Shown piece after piece: positions 53,201-61,926 of a stretch of DNA of 64,000 bases. Within the stretch, counting starts at the first letter, position 1. Each line of letters opens with the position of its first letter. A program made the translations under genes and the position numbers. Source of the stretch: Verrucomicrobiales bacterium (GTDB lineage Bacteria; Verrucomicrobiota; Verrucomicrobiia; Limisphaerales; UBA11320); NCBI GenBank assembly GCA_016793885.1, contig JAEUHE010000020.1, positions 1 through 64,000 on the forward strand, in the 5' to 3' direction. The notes under the pieces are model-generated. The model worked only from the letters and a program-made list of their open reading frames with translations, did no database searches and was not told the DNA's origin.

Positions 53201-55288
53201 GCCGAAGCCGATCCCAACGTAACGGATATCGCCACGGCGCTTCGTGCGGGTGACTCGCTCACCGACAACCTTCTCGCAAAGATCTACGGAATCTCCTCCG
53301 AGCAGCGCCGCCGCCTCCAGCAGTTCGCTAAAAAATATGATGCGATTGTTACCTTCCGGACCCGGCATCCGAGATCCCTTCAGCTGCTGCGCGAAAAGCT
53401 CGCGTGGCCTAAGCCGCAGGCGCTGAAGTGGAAGTGTGTAAACGATATCGATGTCGACTTCCTCGGCTATCGGAGGGAGTCGCTGGCCCGGATCGAACTG
53501 GTCGAACCTCCGGCAACCCTTGTGGGTAAGACCGGGGATGCGTTGGACGACTCCTTGGATCGCTACATGGCGCAGCTTAAGCAGAGCAAACCTGCGCTCA
53601 ATGGAAACCCCGTGCTCGAATCGGAGGTCCGGCAACGTTTGAAGCAGCGCGTGGAGGAGTGGGACAAGTTAAGCCCCACCCTGGATCTGAAGGGCGAGGT
53701 GTCCACCACCAAAATCGACATTGATTTCGATGCTGGCGCCCAGGGCGTTTCTGGACGCAAGGCGGGAGTCACCGACGAACGAACCGTTACCCAAACCCCG
53801 GTAGGTGCGGTGACTGACCCTGTGAGCGGAGCTCCGCGTCGCACGTGGGAGCTCAAAATGTCGGGACCGAGCGGAACGGCGGATCGCTTCGTGACGGGAG
53901 ATGTAGACTTTCTCGCCATTTTTGACCGGCATAGCGGGATGATTCGCGACGAGAATACGCGGATCAAAATGTACCACGAACTTGCCGTCATCATGGATAT
54001 GCAACACGGTGAAAGTTTCACGTTCTTCCTACAGGATACTCGCGTCGAGTATCTCCGTTGTTGCGTCGAGGGGGCAGGGGAGGCGATGGCAACGATCGGT
54101 CCGTGGGGAAGATCCACTCCGACAGCCGGCTATTTTGTCGATAACCTTTCTGTTTTCGAGGATGGACCCAATACGAAGTTCCTGGGTCCCCGAAAATATC
54201 TGCTGAACTCCGAGGGAACTCCCAAGCTGAAGGATGGCAAGCCGATCGAGCTTCGACGCGCGGATCCCACTGGCGAGTTTATGCTCATCAACGGGATGGC
54301 ATCTGCGGCCAGTGTGAAATACGGTCTCATTGCGCACTTTCTCCCGCTGACGTTTCAGCAGTCGATAGCGGGATTTTTGCAGCGTCTCCCCTTCTATTTT
54401 CCGAGTTACCTGGCACGACTCCTTTCTCCCCCCGATGATCCGGCGTCCTTGCCATCTACCGCACCGATCCCGTTCCTTGCCGATGGTTTCCTGCCCCCGC
54501 CTGCTCAGGTATTCTTTGACGTCGGGGGGCCGGTTCTCCAAGGCGGCGGCCTGGCGCCCGGGGAGCAGGGTATCGCGGGGCTTCAAGTCTGGACACGCGA
54601 GCGGCGATGGAGTCCAGTCACCCCCGCACAGGCTTTGGCTCTCGGACAGCCCGGCGTCGCTGACATAGCGCCCATGACTTCCGTGGCCGGGAATGCGGAT
54701 GCTGGGGTCCGCACTTTCGAGATCACCACACAGGATGAGCTGGAGACCAGTGGCAGATTTCTTCAACCCGGCGACCAGGTCGTCCTGAGTCCCGGTGGTC
54801 TCAACGAAGAGTTTGCGGTAATCACATCGCTCGCTCCCTTCACCCTCGCCAGTCCGCTGGTTTTCGATCACGCCCGAGGCGATATCATCGCCTTCCTTCA
54901 AGCTGGAGCCAGCGATTCGGATGGAGATGGCCTTACGGATGCCGAGGAAGCGGCTGGCCGTACCGGGCCAAACGACCCTGACACGGACCGCGATGGCCTT
55001 TCCGACGGCGGCGAGGTGCTGTTGGGGACGGACCCGTTAGATATCAATTCCGTGTTGCGGATTTTCTCCATCCGGCATGATCCGGAGACGGCCGCCGTCT
55101 CCATCTTCTGGTCTGCGGTTCCGGGCCGAACCTATACCCTGGAGGTTCGACTAGGGGCGGCTTCAGAACCTTGGACCCCGGCCGCGGTAGCGATAGCTCG
55201 CGAAGCCGTGTTGGCGGTCACCTTGCCGGCCGACGATGAAAACCCATTGTTAACTGAACGTTTCTATCGCGTTCGGCTCGGGGATTAA
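50246..55288 (+). CDS. Giant exported protein: TolB-like propeller N-terminus, unknown central region, TSP3-like C-terminus
   Basis: 1680 residues from the ATG at 50246 (a GTG at 50219 is also possible). A signal segment ([16 protein letters not shown]) ends near residue 44. Residues about 60-360 are PD40/TolB-type blades ([43 protein letters not shown]). Residues about 370-600 look like beta-sandwich domains. The long middle (about 780-1440) has no family I can name. A segment near 1205-1260 ([31 protein letters not shown]) resembles, at motif level only, calmodulin-type adenylate cyclase toxins. The end has [13 protein letters not shown] and [13 protein letters not shown] calcium loops and the FYRV-type tail ([13 protein letters not shown]). 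Confidence 0.8.
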   Translation: MSSCFLRKEPRSPFRIRWARSTGTAGCAFVWLLCGWLSGLADAQVAQDWIGVSSAYPSGSGQSGLGVTSLDPRTGSFGTNRLVFVTAGISRDGRRIAYRTGTDLRVANLDGSSDKVIVSGLSTANVNAMVRWSPVGDRLAFLTTGIEIVSPLGASLGKIEDGSIASFDWSPDGSKIVYSNTKGVQVKIPNARRGEMQFILGTEGRIKVRDLSTGSTRVIHESIPTVDWVDNFFVVYTSAGPSPVQFRWSPVGDVLAIGHAVTKTVIRAVGGAPRPKPAGIEDDQRSLSLLDVRTGAIQHLVTSHWSAFNPALPAWSPDGSEIVYVAGAAGLHVISSSTSAGGLPAIGSHTPLGRLLARPSSYPGPDVRPLDWIDPVPVRFLISTRSSHFEPGQTFTATVTAALTRPEPHTVRFEHPLLQVDDPQILELGDREAVGAIQLTLDQPSASFSVAMTALERGVAELTAMATAVNSESNQTSLRASKKVVVNPLEVEIDITPPNLVLNLTPQSRKSAECVLLENGVVKQATNCIEIVARIRNSSAFEVKSVGITFAEKVLALIQSTIATNPAVPLLPVLFTPPSGLEPGGEAKRVDLAPGETAVYRWNLDAFAAPASLSIKVRATGALKGTEVVGFRQKDFKLVDRVLLEWGIRPTDGRTAYLSGQSVRVDGFLKNVSKASGEAKDLVAMVYQLPEGNLGGGFMAPSTQAGLTADRYFIFEIPAEGPLSRIPISSVMRSFHTYSPARGKVRYGVRLWVREASGSLTPATDQALLDEEWRDEFDVQFAAAPPPPDGFREECLDAGVPSMICGLSHGIYFEGTESVLGLLQFAGSAGSELKNLGGMILGQHAFLASRLWRTVQGDPAALDALLQEAYVEYLTFVNLGVMAGEAGGKIPMAFQAFSVATVGAVDRFFRAVDEGDLEEVQFQVGKFFGANPDLLFEPLVVARNFQTLTRSLKNLAEGATDNVIAKAQRQEAERQAASLDARIAAAEADPNVTDIATALRAGDSLTDNLLAKIYGISSEQRRRLQQFAKKYDAIVTFRTRHPRSLQLLREKLAWPKPQALKWKCVNDIDVDFLGYRRESLARIELVEPPATLVGKTGDALDDSLDRYMAQLKQSKPALNGNPVLESEVRQRLKQRVEEWDKLSPTLDLKGEVSTTKIDIDFDAGAQGVSGRKAGVTDERTVTQTPVGAVTDPVSGAPRRTWELKMSGPSGTADRFVTGDVDFLAIFDRHSGMIRDENTRIKMYHELAVIMDMQHGESFTFFLQDTRVEYLRCCVEGAGEAMATIGPWGRSTPTAGYFVDNLSVFEDGPNTKFLGPRKYLLNSEGTPKLKDGKPIELRRADPTGEFMLINGMASAASVKYGLIAHFLPLTFQQSIAGFLQRLPFYFPSYLARLLSPPDDPASLPSTAPIPFLADGFLPPPAQVFFDVGGPVLQGGGLAPGEQGIAGLQVWTRERRWSPVTPAQALALGQPGVADIAPMTSVAGNADAGVRTFEITTQDELETSGRFLQPGDQVVLSPGGLNEEFAVITSLAPFTLASPLVFDHARGDIIAFLQAGASDSDGDGLTDAEEAAGRTGPNDPDTDRDGLSDGGEVLLGTDPLDINSVLRIFSIRHDPETAAVSIFWSAVPGRTYTLEVRLGAASEPWTPAAVAIAREAVLAVTLPADDENPLLTERFYRVRLGD

Positions 55289-55336
55289 CAAGCACCTTAG
55301 CCCAGACTGGTTACATAGGATGTCAGACCGCTGCTT

Positions 55337-55362
55337 CACGACGCCCCCCGAGGGTTGTCGTG
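55337..55362. terminator. Candidate bidirectional terminator between convergent genes
   Basis: The stem cacgac/gtcgtg encloses a second ccc/ggg pairing, in the 116-base gap between the convergent propeller and caspase-like genes. T-runs are short, so this is tentative. Confidence 0.35.
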
Positions 55363-55404
55363 CTCATCACGGCTGGGCCTGCTTTTGTGAACTCCCTCAG
55401 CGGC

Positions 55405-57774
55405 CTACTCCGCGTAGCCCAGCGCGTTGCGGTCGGGGGCGTGTGTGGCCGTCGAGGTGTTCCAGCGGAAGATGCCGGCGTCCGATGCCGCGGTCCCCGA
55501 GCCGGACTGTATGGTGAAGCTTGTCAGGTCGAACCTGGTCTGGCCGGCGGGGAAGGTGCGGGTTCCGGGGTCGGTCTGATAGGAGGTTTGGACATTGTCG
55601 AACGTCGTTGTGACGGTCATGGCGTTCTTGGCTTTGGCGATCATGCTGACGCCGCCAGTGCCGTCGCTGAAGAAGCTTAGCGAACCATAAAAGGCGGAAT
55701 CGACTTGATTGAATCCAACATAGGTAATGGTTAGGTCCACCGGCCGAGGAAGGCTCCAAGTTACCGTTCCATTTCCATCGGGATAGGGATAGACACCCGA
55801 GGCATGGCTCACGCGGCAGGTCGAGTCAGACGCCGCGGTGGCCCCCGAACCCCGGAAGGTGGGTTCTTCGTAAGGGCGGAGGCGCGATGAGTGAACATCG
55901 GCGCGAAAATGCAGACGGAACTCGGTGGTGGCGGAGGGCTGCGGCCTCCCGATGGAGAAGTATTTCTCCCCAGTCGCCTCGAGCCACCATTCGGTGAGGG
56001 GAACCGTGTTGCTGTCGTGTCCCCGCTGCACCACCGTCACGTCCCCGGCTGAGGGCTGTCGTCGGGCCGGCAAAGGACATACGACCTCGGTGGGATTCAG
56101 TGCCATCCCGCTATTTTCAATCCGTCGCGCGGTCGCCGGTATCTCCACGCTGGCCGTTCCGTTCCCCAACCGCACGGTCGTGGGCGCATCAGGATCAAAC
56201 AAGCCAACGATCCGAAGCTCCTCCTTGCTCTCGTCGACATGCATCGAGAAGATACTGGGGGCCAACAATCCAAAGTTGCTCCCCCGGTCCGCCGACTCAT
56301 ACCAACTCAGCTTCGCACCGTCCTTCGGATCGGTGTCGAAACCCGACCTTTGGAGATAGTCCACGGCAGCCAGACGATCGAAGGCACGTTGAGGGGGGCT
56401 CACGTCCAGTATCTGGCTGCCGCCGAGCAGCGTGTCGAAGACCACTTGAGTCGTCTGCAAGGCACCGCCGTCGTCGACCTCCTTGGACCAACCTGCATAC
56501 ATGTCGGTCCCTTTGGCGATGCAAGCTTCCACGAACGAAGATGCGCCCGCGCTGCCGCCATGACAGGTGTCGATGTAGACCAGGCTGTTCCTGCCGAAGC
56601 TCCAGTGTTGGCTGACGAAGCGCGGGAGGATGCAGTAAAAGAGCGGAAAGGTGGTTGGCTCGCCGGATTCGCGTCGCAGTCCTTTCAAGGCGGCTGGCCC
56701 CAGGGCTGCATAGCAAACCTCCCCTTTGTCGAAATCCGCCTTGAACAGGCTCTCGTTGGCCGGGGTCACCAGGGTTGAGGTCGCCACCGCGAATATGCTT
56801 TGGTCCATAATGATCCGGTCCCCGGTAGTCCCGTTGGTCGTGATGGAACGGAGCATGGCGAGACCTCCGTGGGAATCGATGTACAGGATGCCGATATCCC
56901 CGCCCAGGTTCGCCACGTTCTTCAACTGAGGCAGGGTAGCCTCGCCCCCCATCACCTCATACTGGCGATTTCTGAAAGCAGGCACCAATGAGTTCAACAC
57001 CGGGGCTTCGATGCTCGGTAGCGTTGCTTTGAACAACACTGCTCGTGAGGAGAAGGGCAGGGCGGTCGGCCGGACAGGTTGAACATCCATGAGCTGCGGT
57101 GGAGGGGGCACCGTGAGGCTCCCTGTGGAAACGCCCGTGCGCAAGAGGGGGCGAGAAGGAATGGGAGGTAACGACTCGAGCCCCTGAACTGCCTGCGGCT
57201 TCCTCACGATGGGGTTTGAGTCAGCGGGCTGGCGATTGTTGATGATGAGCAAAAGCCGCCCGTCCGTAAATCGAGCCCACACTGACGAGTCGCTGGATAT
57301 TCCTGAGTCATTGAACTCCCCGAGCCCGGAGAGGAAGGACAGGAGGTCGCGGCCGTCGGCGTGAGCGTCATCTCCGGGGAGGTCCGCGATGCGCTGATTT
57401 ACCGCCTCCATAACGCGCATCCGGGTCGTGTCGTCCACCGGTTTGTCGGGTGCGAGGGTAGGACTCGTCACGACCCGATAGAAGCGGGTCGTTCCATCCA
57501 CGGCTAAAACGGCGTTGGAATGGGTGGTGATGACCGCCGGTCGCCAGCGAGGGTCGCTCAGGCTTGAACTCGCCTGCACCTCGAAGGATGAGGAGTTACC
57601 CGTCCAGGCCAGATGCAGAGCGCCAGCCGAGACGTGGGAGCTAGTGATCCGTGGAAGATTCTGGCCTGAGCAGGGACGGACATTCGTGAGTAGCATGACC
57701 ATCGACCAGAACGTTATGGTCGATCTCATTAGAGTGGTTGGTGCTGGGATCCGAAAGGAGACGTAAACTCTCAT
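55405..57774 (-). CDS. Secreted caspase-like (clan CD) cysteine peptidase family protein
   Basis: 789 residues from the ATG at 57774 (a TTG at 57807 and an ATG at 57729 are alternatives). The N-terminal leader (TFWSMVMLLTNVRPCSGQ) is followed by a copy of the aromatic-Arg module (SSFEVQASSSLSDPRW, TTRFYRVV). The middle contains two motifs with clan CD spacing: ILYIDSHGGLAML (His near 300) and LVYIDTCHGGSAGA (Cys near 402), as in metacaspases and gingipain-like enzymes. The C-terminal 250 residues are beta-rich. If active, it would be an extracellular protease or self-processing enzyme. It faces the giant propeller gene and may target or process surface proteins encoded nearby. Confidence 0.8.
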   Translation of the reverse strand: MRVYVSFRIPAPTTLMRSTITFWSMVMLLTNVRPCSGQNLPRITSSHVSAGALHLAWTGNSSSFEVQASSSLSDPRWRPAVITTHSNAVLAVDGTTRFYRVVTSPTLAPDKPVDDTTRMRVMEAVNQRIADLPGDDAHADGRDLLSFLSGLGEFNDSGISSDSSVWARFTDGRLLLIINNRQPADSNPIVRKPQAVQGLESLPPIPSRPLLRTGVSTGSLTVPPPPQLMDVQPVRPTALPFSSRAVLFKATLPSIEAPVLNSLVPAFRNRQYEVMGGEATLPQLKNVANLGGDIGILYIDSHGGLAMLRSITTNGTTGDRIIMDQSIFAVATSTLVTPANESLFKADFDKGEVCYAALGPAALKGLRRESGEPTTFPLFYCILPRFVSQHWSFGRNSLVYIDTCHGGSAGASSFVEACIAKGTDMYAGWSKEVDDGGALQTTQVVFDTLLGGSQILDVSPPQRAFDRLAAVDYLQRSGFDTDPKDGAKLSWYESADRGSNFGLLAPSIFSMHVDESKEELRIVGLFDPDAPTTVRLGNGTASVEIPATARRIENSGMALNPTEVVCPLPARRQPSAGDVTVVQRGHDSNTVPLTEWWLEATGEKYFSIGRPQPSATTEFRLHFRADVHSSRLRPYEEPTFRGSGATAASDSTCRVSHASGVYPYPDGNGTVTWSLPRPVDLTITYVGFNQVDSAFYGSLSFFSDGTGGVSMIAKAKNAMTVTTTFDNVQTSYQTDPGTRTFPAGQTRFDLTSFTIQSGSGTAASDAGIFRWNTSTATHAPDRNALGYAE

Positions 57775-58008
57775 ACGACATCGAGCTGGGGTTGGATACA
57801 GAAACAAACTGGAGGGGGATTACTGAATCGGTGTTTTGCTCCTGTACGCAAATTCTTGGGTTCTCACTGACGTGACTTTTCCTAGTGCACCCGATTATGC
57901 ACCATTTCGGGAACTCAGCAAGCCTCCTCCTTAAGGAACAGGGGCGCGGATGACTCTCAACCCTGCTGGCGCTGAGATGGCCCGGCGGCCGTCATTCTCC
58001 ATCCTTAG

Positions 58009-58503
58009 CTAGGACGCTGAGGTGTCCAATGCGACGTCGCGATTCCGCTTGGTCCAGAACTCAATGCGACCCACTACTGCCAGGATTATCCACGTGATGG
58101 CCACGCTGACTGCCGCGGAACCCCAGTATCCCAATCCCACGGTTACACCCACGGCGGCCGTCATCCAGATCCCGGCAGAGGTGGTGAGGCCGGTGATTTG
58201 TCGCTCCTCCGCCAGTTTGAGAATCGCTCCCGCCCCGATGAACCCGATTCCAGTGGCGAGGCCCTGTATTACCCTCGATAGCCCTTCGAGAGACATGTTG
58301 GCTTCCGAGCAGGAAACGACGAATAGAGCCGCTCCCCCCGACACTAACATATGGGTCCTCAAGCCGGCCGCCTTGCCGACCGCCTCTCGTTGGTAACCGA
58401 TTATGGCGCCCAGCAATGCAGCGATCGTCAAACGGATGAAGACTCGGACGCAACGATCCGCGTCGGGCCAGCCCGCCTTTAGCTCAGTTATAAGCAGTTC
58501 CAC
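58009..58503 (-). CDS. MgtC/SapB family membrane protein
   Basis: 164 residues with about five hydrophobic helices. MgtC signatures: RLTIAALLGAIIGYQREAVG, GLRTHMLVSGGAALFVVSCS, ATGIGFIGAGAILKLAEERQ and GLTTSAGIWMTAAVGVTVGL. It lacks the C-terminal ACT-like domain of Salmonella MgtC, so it is the shorter SapB/YhiD-like form. Members are linked to acid or magnesium stress, but transport is not proven. It lies next to a DUF2934 gene on the same strand (19-base gap). Confidence 0.9.
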   Translation of the reverse strand: MELLITELKAGWPDADRCVRVFIRLTIAALLGAIIGYQREAVGKAAGLRTHMLVSGGAALFVVSCSEANMSLEGLSRVIQGLATGIGFIGAGAILKLAEERQITGLTTSAGIWMTAAVGVTVGLGYWGSAAVSVAITWIILAVVGRIEFWTKRNRDVALDTSAS

Positions 58504-58522
58504 CGTGCGTGCTCCCCTGGAC

Positions 58523-58924
58523 CTATTCGCTCGGCTTGCTGCGTTCTGACGAGCGCTGCGATTGGCGCGACGCTGGGCGCATCGGGGTCTGCTGCTGCCT
58601 TATTTCTTCGCGGCTCGCCGAGCCTCTTTGGTCGCGCGCGAAGGGGGAGTCTTGTTCCCGTTTCGTCCGAGCTTCTACCTGCGTGTTTCCCCGCTCATGG
58701 ATGGATTCGGGTCCGGATGGGGGTGGAGCCGTGAACGGTTCCCGTCCGTCGTTCGCCTGCCTCAAACGAAGTTCAGCTTCAAGCCAGTCCTCCACCGCAT
58801 GGTCTTCCCGGCAACCTCCCTGCACGTAGAGTGCATAAGCGAGTGTGGCGATCTGGGCTCGATCGGGTTGAGAGGGTTGAGCCTCGACTGACCCGACACG
58901 ATTCGATGAGATTTGTGAATCCAT
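58523..58924 (-). CDS. DUF2934 domain protein
   Basis: 133 residues. The first half has the DUF2934 pattern (IATLAYALYVQGGCREDHAV, EDWLEAELRLRQ). The rest is a charged, Arg/Gln/Ser-rich and probably disordered tail (SASREEIRQQQTPMRPASRQ). DUF2934 proteins are small, often several per genome in Acidobacteria and Verrucomicrobia, with no known function. It ends 19 bases before the MgtC-family start, so they may be co-transcribed. Confidence 0.78.
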   Translation of the reverse strand: MDSQISSNRVGSVEAQPSQPDRAQIATLAYALYVQGGCREDHAVEDWLEAELRLRQANDGREPFTAPPPSGPESIHERGNTQVEARTKREQDSPFARDQRGSASREEIRQQQTPMRPASRQSQRSSERSKPSE

Positions 58925-59158
58925 AGGTGCTGTGAATGCACAACTCGTGCCGCAACGAGAGCGCCGTCATTTTCGAAGATCTCCGCGAATCAATCGGGGG
59001 CCGGCATTGCATATCGCAATCTCATCCTGCAAGTAACCGTGCAAATGGTCGTCGAGACGCACACGGGCATCACGAATCAATTTTCATGAGGCGGTCAGTT
59101 CTGGACCGGAATTTGGGCTCCCGGTCGCCATGGACTCTGGACAACATCGACTCGTGCC

Positions 59159-61465
59159 TCACCGAACTCGATCAAGCACCACACGGAATCCCACACTCGA
59201 GTAGCTGTCTTCCGCCGGGGTTGGGTAGCGGTTGGCAGCGCGGCACCCGTTTCCGCCGCTGTTCCAACCGCCTCCGCGGAACACACGCTGTGTCCCTTCC
59301 GACGGCGCCTTTGGATCGGACACCTTGCCGGTAGGATAGGGTCCATAGTAGCCCGCGCACCATTCCCACACATTACCGTGCAGGTCATACAACCCGAACG
59401 CGTTGGCAGCATAGCTTCCTACTTCCCGAGTCCTGCCCAAGAACACATTGGTCTGCTTCCCTTCGACCCCGCTTGAGGATTCATATTCGTAGAAAGTGTT
59501 AAAGTTCGCGAGTCCTTGACGAATGGCAGTTCCAAACCCAAACGCGTTTGTCGCGCCAGCCTTGCACGCGTATTCCCATTCCCATTCGGTAGGAAGTCTA
59601 TACTCGTAGTCTTCCGGAATCAGGTCGGCGAGTCGGGCGAGTTGCGTCAGCTTCGCACAATAGTTCGTCGCCTCGTTCCAACTTACCTGCTCAACGGGAT
59701 GCTGCAGTTCATTGGTTACCGCCCCTCCGGTTGCGGGCAAGCCGCCGACCGCAGCCACCGACCAGTCTGGCTCTACTCCGTTTCGGAAACGGCTGGGGTT
59801 GTATCCCAGGACGGAAGAGTATTCCTGTTGTGTGACCTCATACTTTCCCATCCAGAACCCCCGAGTCAGGGTCGCCTGATGCTCGATCTCGTCGCTTCTC
59901 CTGTCTTGCTCACCGTTTGGACTGCCCATGACAAAAGTGCCTGAGGGAATGTAGGCGAAGCCTTCACGGCTAGGATGCAGGTCGAGCGCCACGCGCCAGA
60001 TTCCTTTGGGGAAATGGCTCGAACTGAATAGCCTCTTCATTCTTCCGCCTGCACCGATGATCGTGGAACCGACTCGTTGCCACCCCCCGTCGGCGTTGGC
60101 TGCCTGAATGATGTAGAGGACATCCGGCTCGCTCTCGAATTCGACCTCCACCGCCGGACGGATTTGGGCCGGCACCCCCGGGATGCTCGACGTCACCAGC
60201 GGATTCGACATCCGGTCGACCTCGATTTTGTCGCTGAAGCCATCTCCGTCGGTGTCCAGTTGATTGGGGTCCGTGTGATGCAGCTCTACCTCATTCGGAT
60301 CGCTCAAACCATCCTCGTCGGTGTCTGGCTTCCTAGGATCCGTTCTCCAGAGACGGAGTTCGGCTTCGTCCGACAGCCCATCACTGTCGGTATCGCGGTG
60401 CGTGGGGTCGGTCTTCCAGAACTTTAGCTCGTCGCCATCCTTGAGTTGATCCCCGTCCGTGTCGGGATTGTTCGGATCGAGCACCAAGGAGCCCAGTTCC
60501 AACAGGTAACCTCGGAGGATCGAATGCCCCGACAAATCATTCCAACGACCCTCAGTACAGCACAGGGTGAGGTGATCCTCCTCCCCTGAGTTGTTGGGCT
60601 CGCCCTCGGCCCAGCGGCCGATGGCGAAAGGTTCACCGGTGATCCATTGCCATCGGCCCTCCCGGACGGAGTCCGTGCCCCCCAGCCACAGATTGTAAAT
60701 GGACTCTTTGGTGCCGACCGTGCTGAGGATCAGATTCCATTCCGCCAACGAGTTGATCGTGGCGAGATGTCCATGCCTGGCTTCCGCATCCTCCTTTGCT
60801 TGAAACCAGCTCATTCCGTCCGACGTCTCGATGACTTGGTAAAGGCTGAACCAGGTTTCCTCCGCATCCGACAACCCGTCGTCGTCGGTGTCGGGGTCGT
60901 CCGGGTCTGTCCAGCTGCGTCGTTCCAAAATGTAGCCATCCCGGGCGAGCGTCCCCCCTGACACGGTGGCGTCATTCCAGTAAAACCGGTAACCATCCGG
61001 GAACTCGGTTTCGTTCCCCCAGATCATCAGGTGGTTTTCCGCCTCCCCTTGACCATTGCCCAGCGAGGCATTCCCCGGCTCATTCGTCCTCCAGTTGGTA
61101 AAGCTCCATCTTTCCCCTGTGATCCACCTCCACTGGCCTTCAGTCCCTTCGTCGGTTCCCCCGAGCCACAGGTTCTTTCCGAAGAGACGGGCGCCCAGGA
61201 TTTGTTTCAGATCGCCCCACTCGCGATCGTTGATGACCGTTGCCAAATGCCCACCTCGCCGTTCCGCGTCGATCTGGGCTTCGATCCAACTGAAGCTGCC
61301 TGACACCACTTCATAGCGGTCGACACCGCGTTCCGAGCTGTCGGTCAGGCCATCACGATCCCGGTCTTGGGCTCTGGCAGCCTGACCAGCGGTCCATAGC
61401 GTGGCGAAAAAAAGCCAGAATCTGCTCCAGGAGCACTGAATGGCGATGATGCGAGTCAGGTTCAT
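59159..61465 (-). CDS. Exported protein: two C-type lectin domains, TSP3-like calcium repeats and a C-terminal FGE-sulfatase fold
   Basis: 768 residues from the ATG at 61465, which has aggag nine bases upstream. The longer TTG start at 61486 is rejected. A signal segment is followed by DRDRDGLTDSSE, a C-type lectin-like domain (about 50-180, NLWLGGTDEGTEGQWRWITG), DPDTDDDGLSDAEE, a second lectin-like domain (about 205-330), then five Asp-rich TSP3-like calcium loops. The last 240 residues are a formylglycine-generating-enzyme/SUMF fold (FAYIPSGTFVMGSP, KYEVTQQEY, YRLPTEWEWEYACKAG, LHGNVWEWC, VFRGGGWNSGGNGCRAANR, GFRVVL). The Cys pair of active FGE is not evident, so a binding role is more likely than catalysis. 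Confidence 0.85.
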   Translation of the reverse strand: MNLTRIIAIQCSWSRFWLFFATLWTAGQAARAQDRDRDGLTDSSERGVDRYEVVSGSFSWIEAQIDAERRGGHLATVINDREWGDLKQILGARLFGKNLWLGGTDEGTEGQWRWITGERWSFTNWRTNEPGNASLGNGQGEAENHLMIWGNETEFPDGYRFYWNDATVSGGTLARDGYILERRSWTDPDDPDTDDDGLSDAEETWFSLYQVIETSDGMSWFQAKEDAEARHGHLATINSLAEWNLILSTVGTKESIYNLWLGGTDSVREGRWQWITGEPFAIGRWAEGEPNNSGEEDHLTLCCTEGRWNDLSGHSILRGYLLELGSLVLDPNNPDTDGDQLKDGDELKFWKTDPTHRDTDSDGLSDEAELRLWRTDPRKPDTDEDGLSDPNEVELHHTDPNQLDTDGDGFSDKIEVDRMSNPLVTSSIPGVPAQIRPAVEVEFESEPDVLYIIQAANADGGWQRVGSTIIGAGGRMKRLFSSSHFPKGIWRVALDLHPSREGFAYIPSGTFVMGSPNGEQDRRSDEIEHQATLTRGFWMGKYEVTQQEYSSVLGYNPSRFRNGVEPDWSVAAVGGLPATGGAVTNELQHPVEQVSWNEATNYCAKLTQLARLADLIPEDYEYRLPTEWEWEYACKAGATNAFGFGTAIRQGLANFNTFYEYESSSGVEGKQTNVFLGRTREVGSYAANAFGLYDLHGNVWEWCAGYYGPYPTGKVSDPKAPSEGTQRVFRGGGWNSGGNGCRAANRYPTPAEDSYSSVGFRVVLDRVR

Positions 61466-61482
61466 GGTGATTAACTCCTGCC

Positions 61483-61698
61483 TCAATTCCTGGACTCCAG
61501 AGTCCCTTCCCTGGAGGGCGGGCTGAGGGTTAAGTAAGGTGCGACCGCCTCGGCAAGCGTGGTCGCTCCATCGGTCGCCTCCCCCTGCACCCAGATGTCG
61601 GCCGTGTCCTGGAGGAGTGTCCGCACCCCGACGCGGACCACACGCTGATCATCCACGAGGAGCACACCAATAAACGGGGTCACGGAGTTGGATGTCAT
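61483..61698 (-). pseudogene. Truncated NarL/FixJ-type response regulator remnant
   Basis: 71 codons. The start reads FIGVLLVDDQRVVRVGVRTL and then EATDGATTLAEAVA, a clear receiver-domain N-terminus with the acidic pair. The frame then runs into SPPSREGTLESRN and stops before the phosphoacceptor Asp and the whole DNA-binding half. The open frame reaches further upstream to 61923, but that part shows no receiver or other family features. It lies between the lectin-FGE gene and the PKS gene. Best read as a gene fragment left by a rearrangement at a cluster border. Confidence 0.7.
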
Positions 61699-61926
61699 GG
61701 TAGAGAATAGCGGGTTGCCGGTGCGCGTTCCATCGTCCAACGTAACCGCCAGTCCTCCGGACGTTGGAGGCTCCAATGGATACCTGCTGCCAGGCCAACC
61801 GAGACGAGGGCCAGGCCTAGCGCGAGCACCGATGGCAGCCACCACCTTCAGTTTTACCCCGGCTATGCGGTGCTGGCTGGCATACATTGCAACAACGCTG
61901 AGCCCAGCGCCGGGAAGTTCCACCCA

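Noticed and set aside
61699-61923. N-terminal half of the longer open frame ahead of the truncated response regulator
   Set aside because: No receiver or sensor features; an ATG at 61698 lies directly before the receiver sequence.
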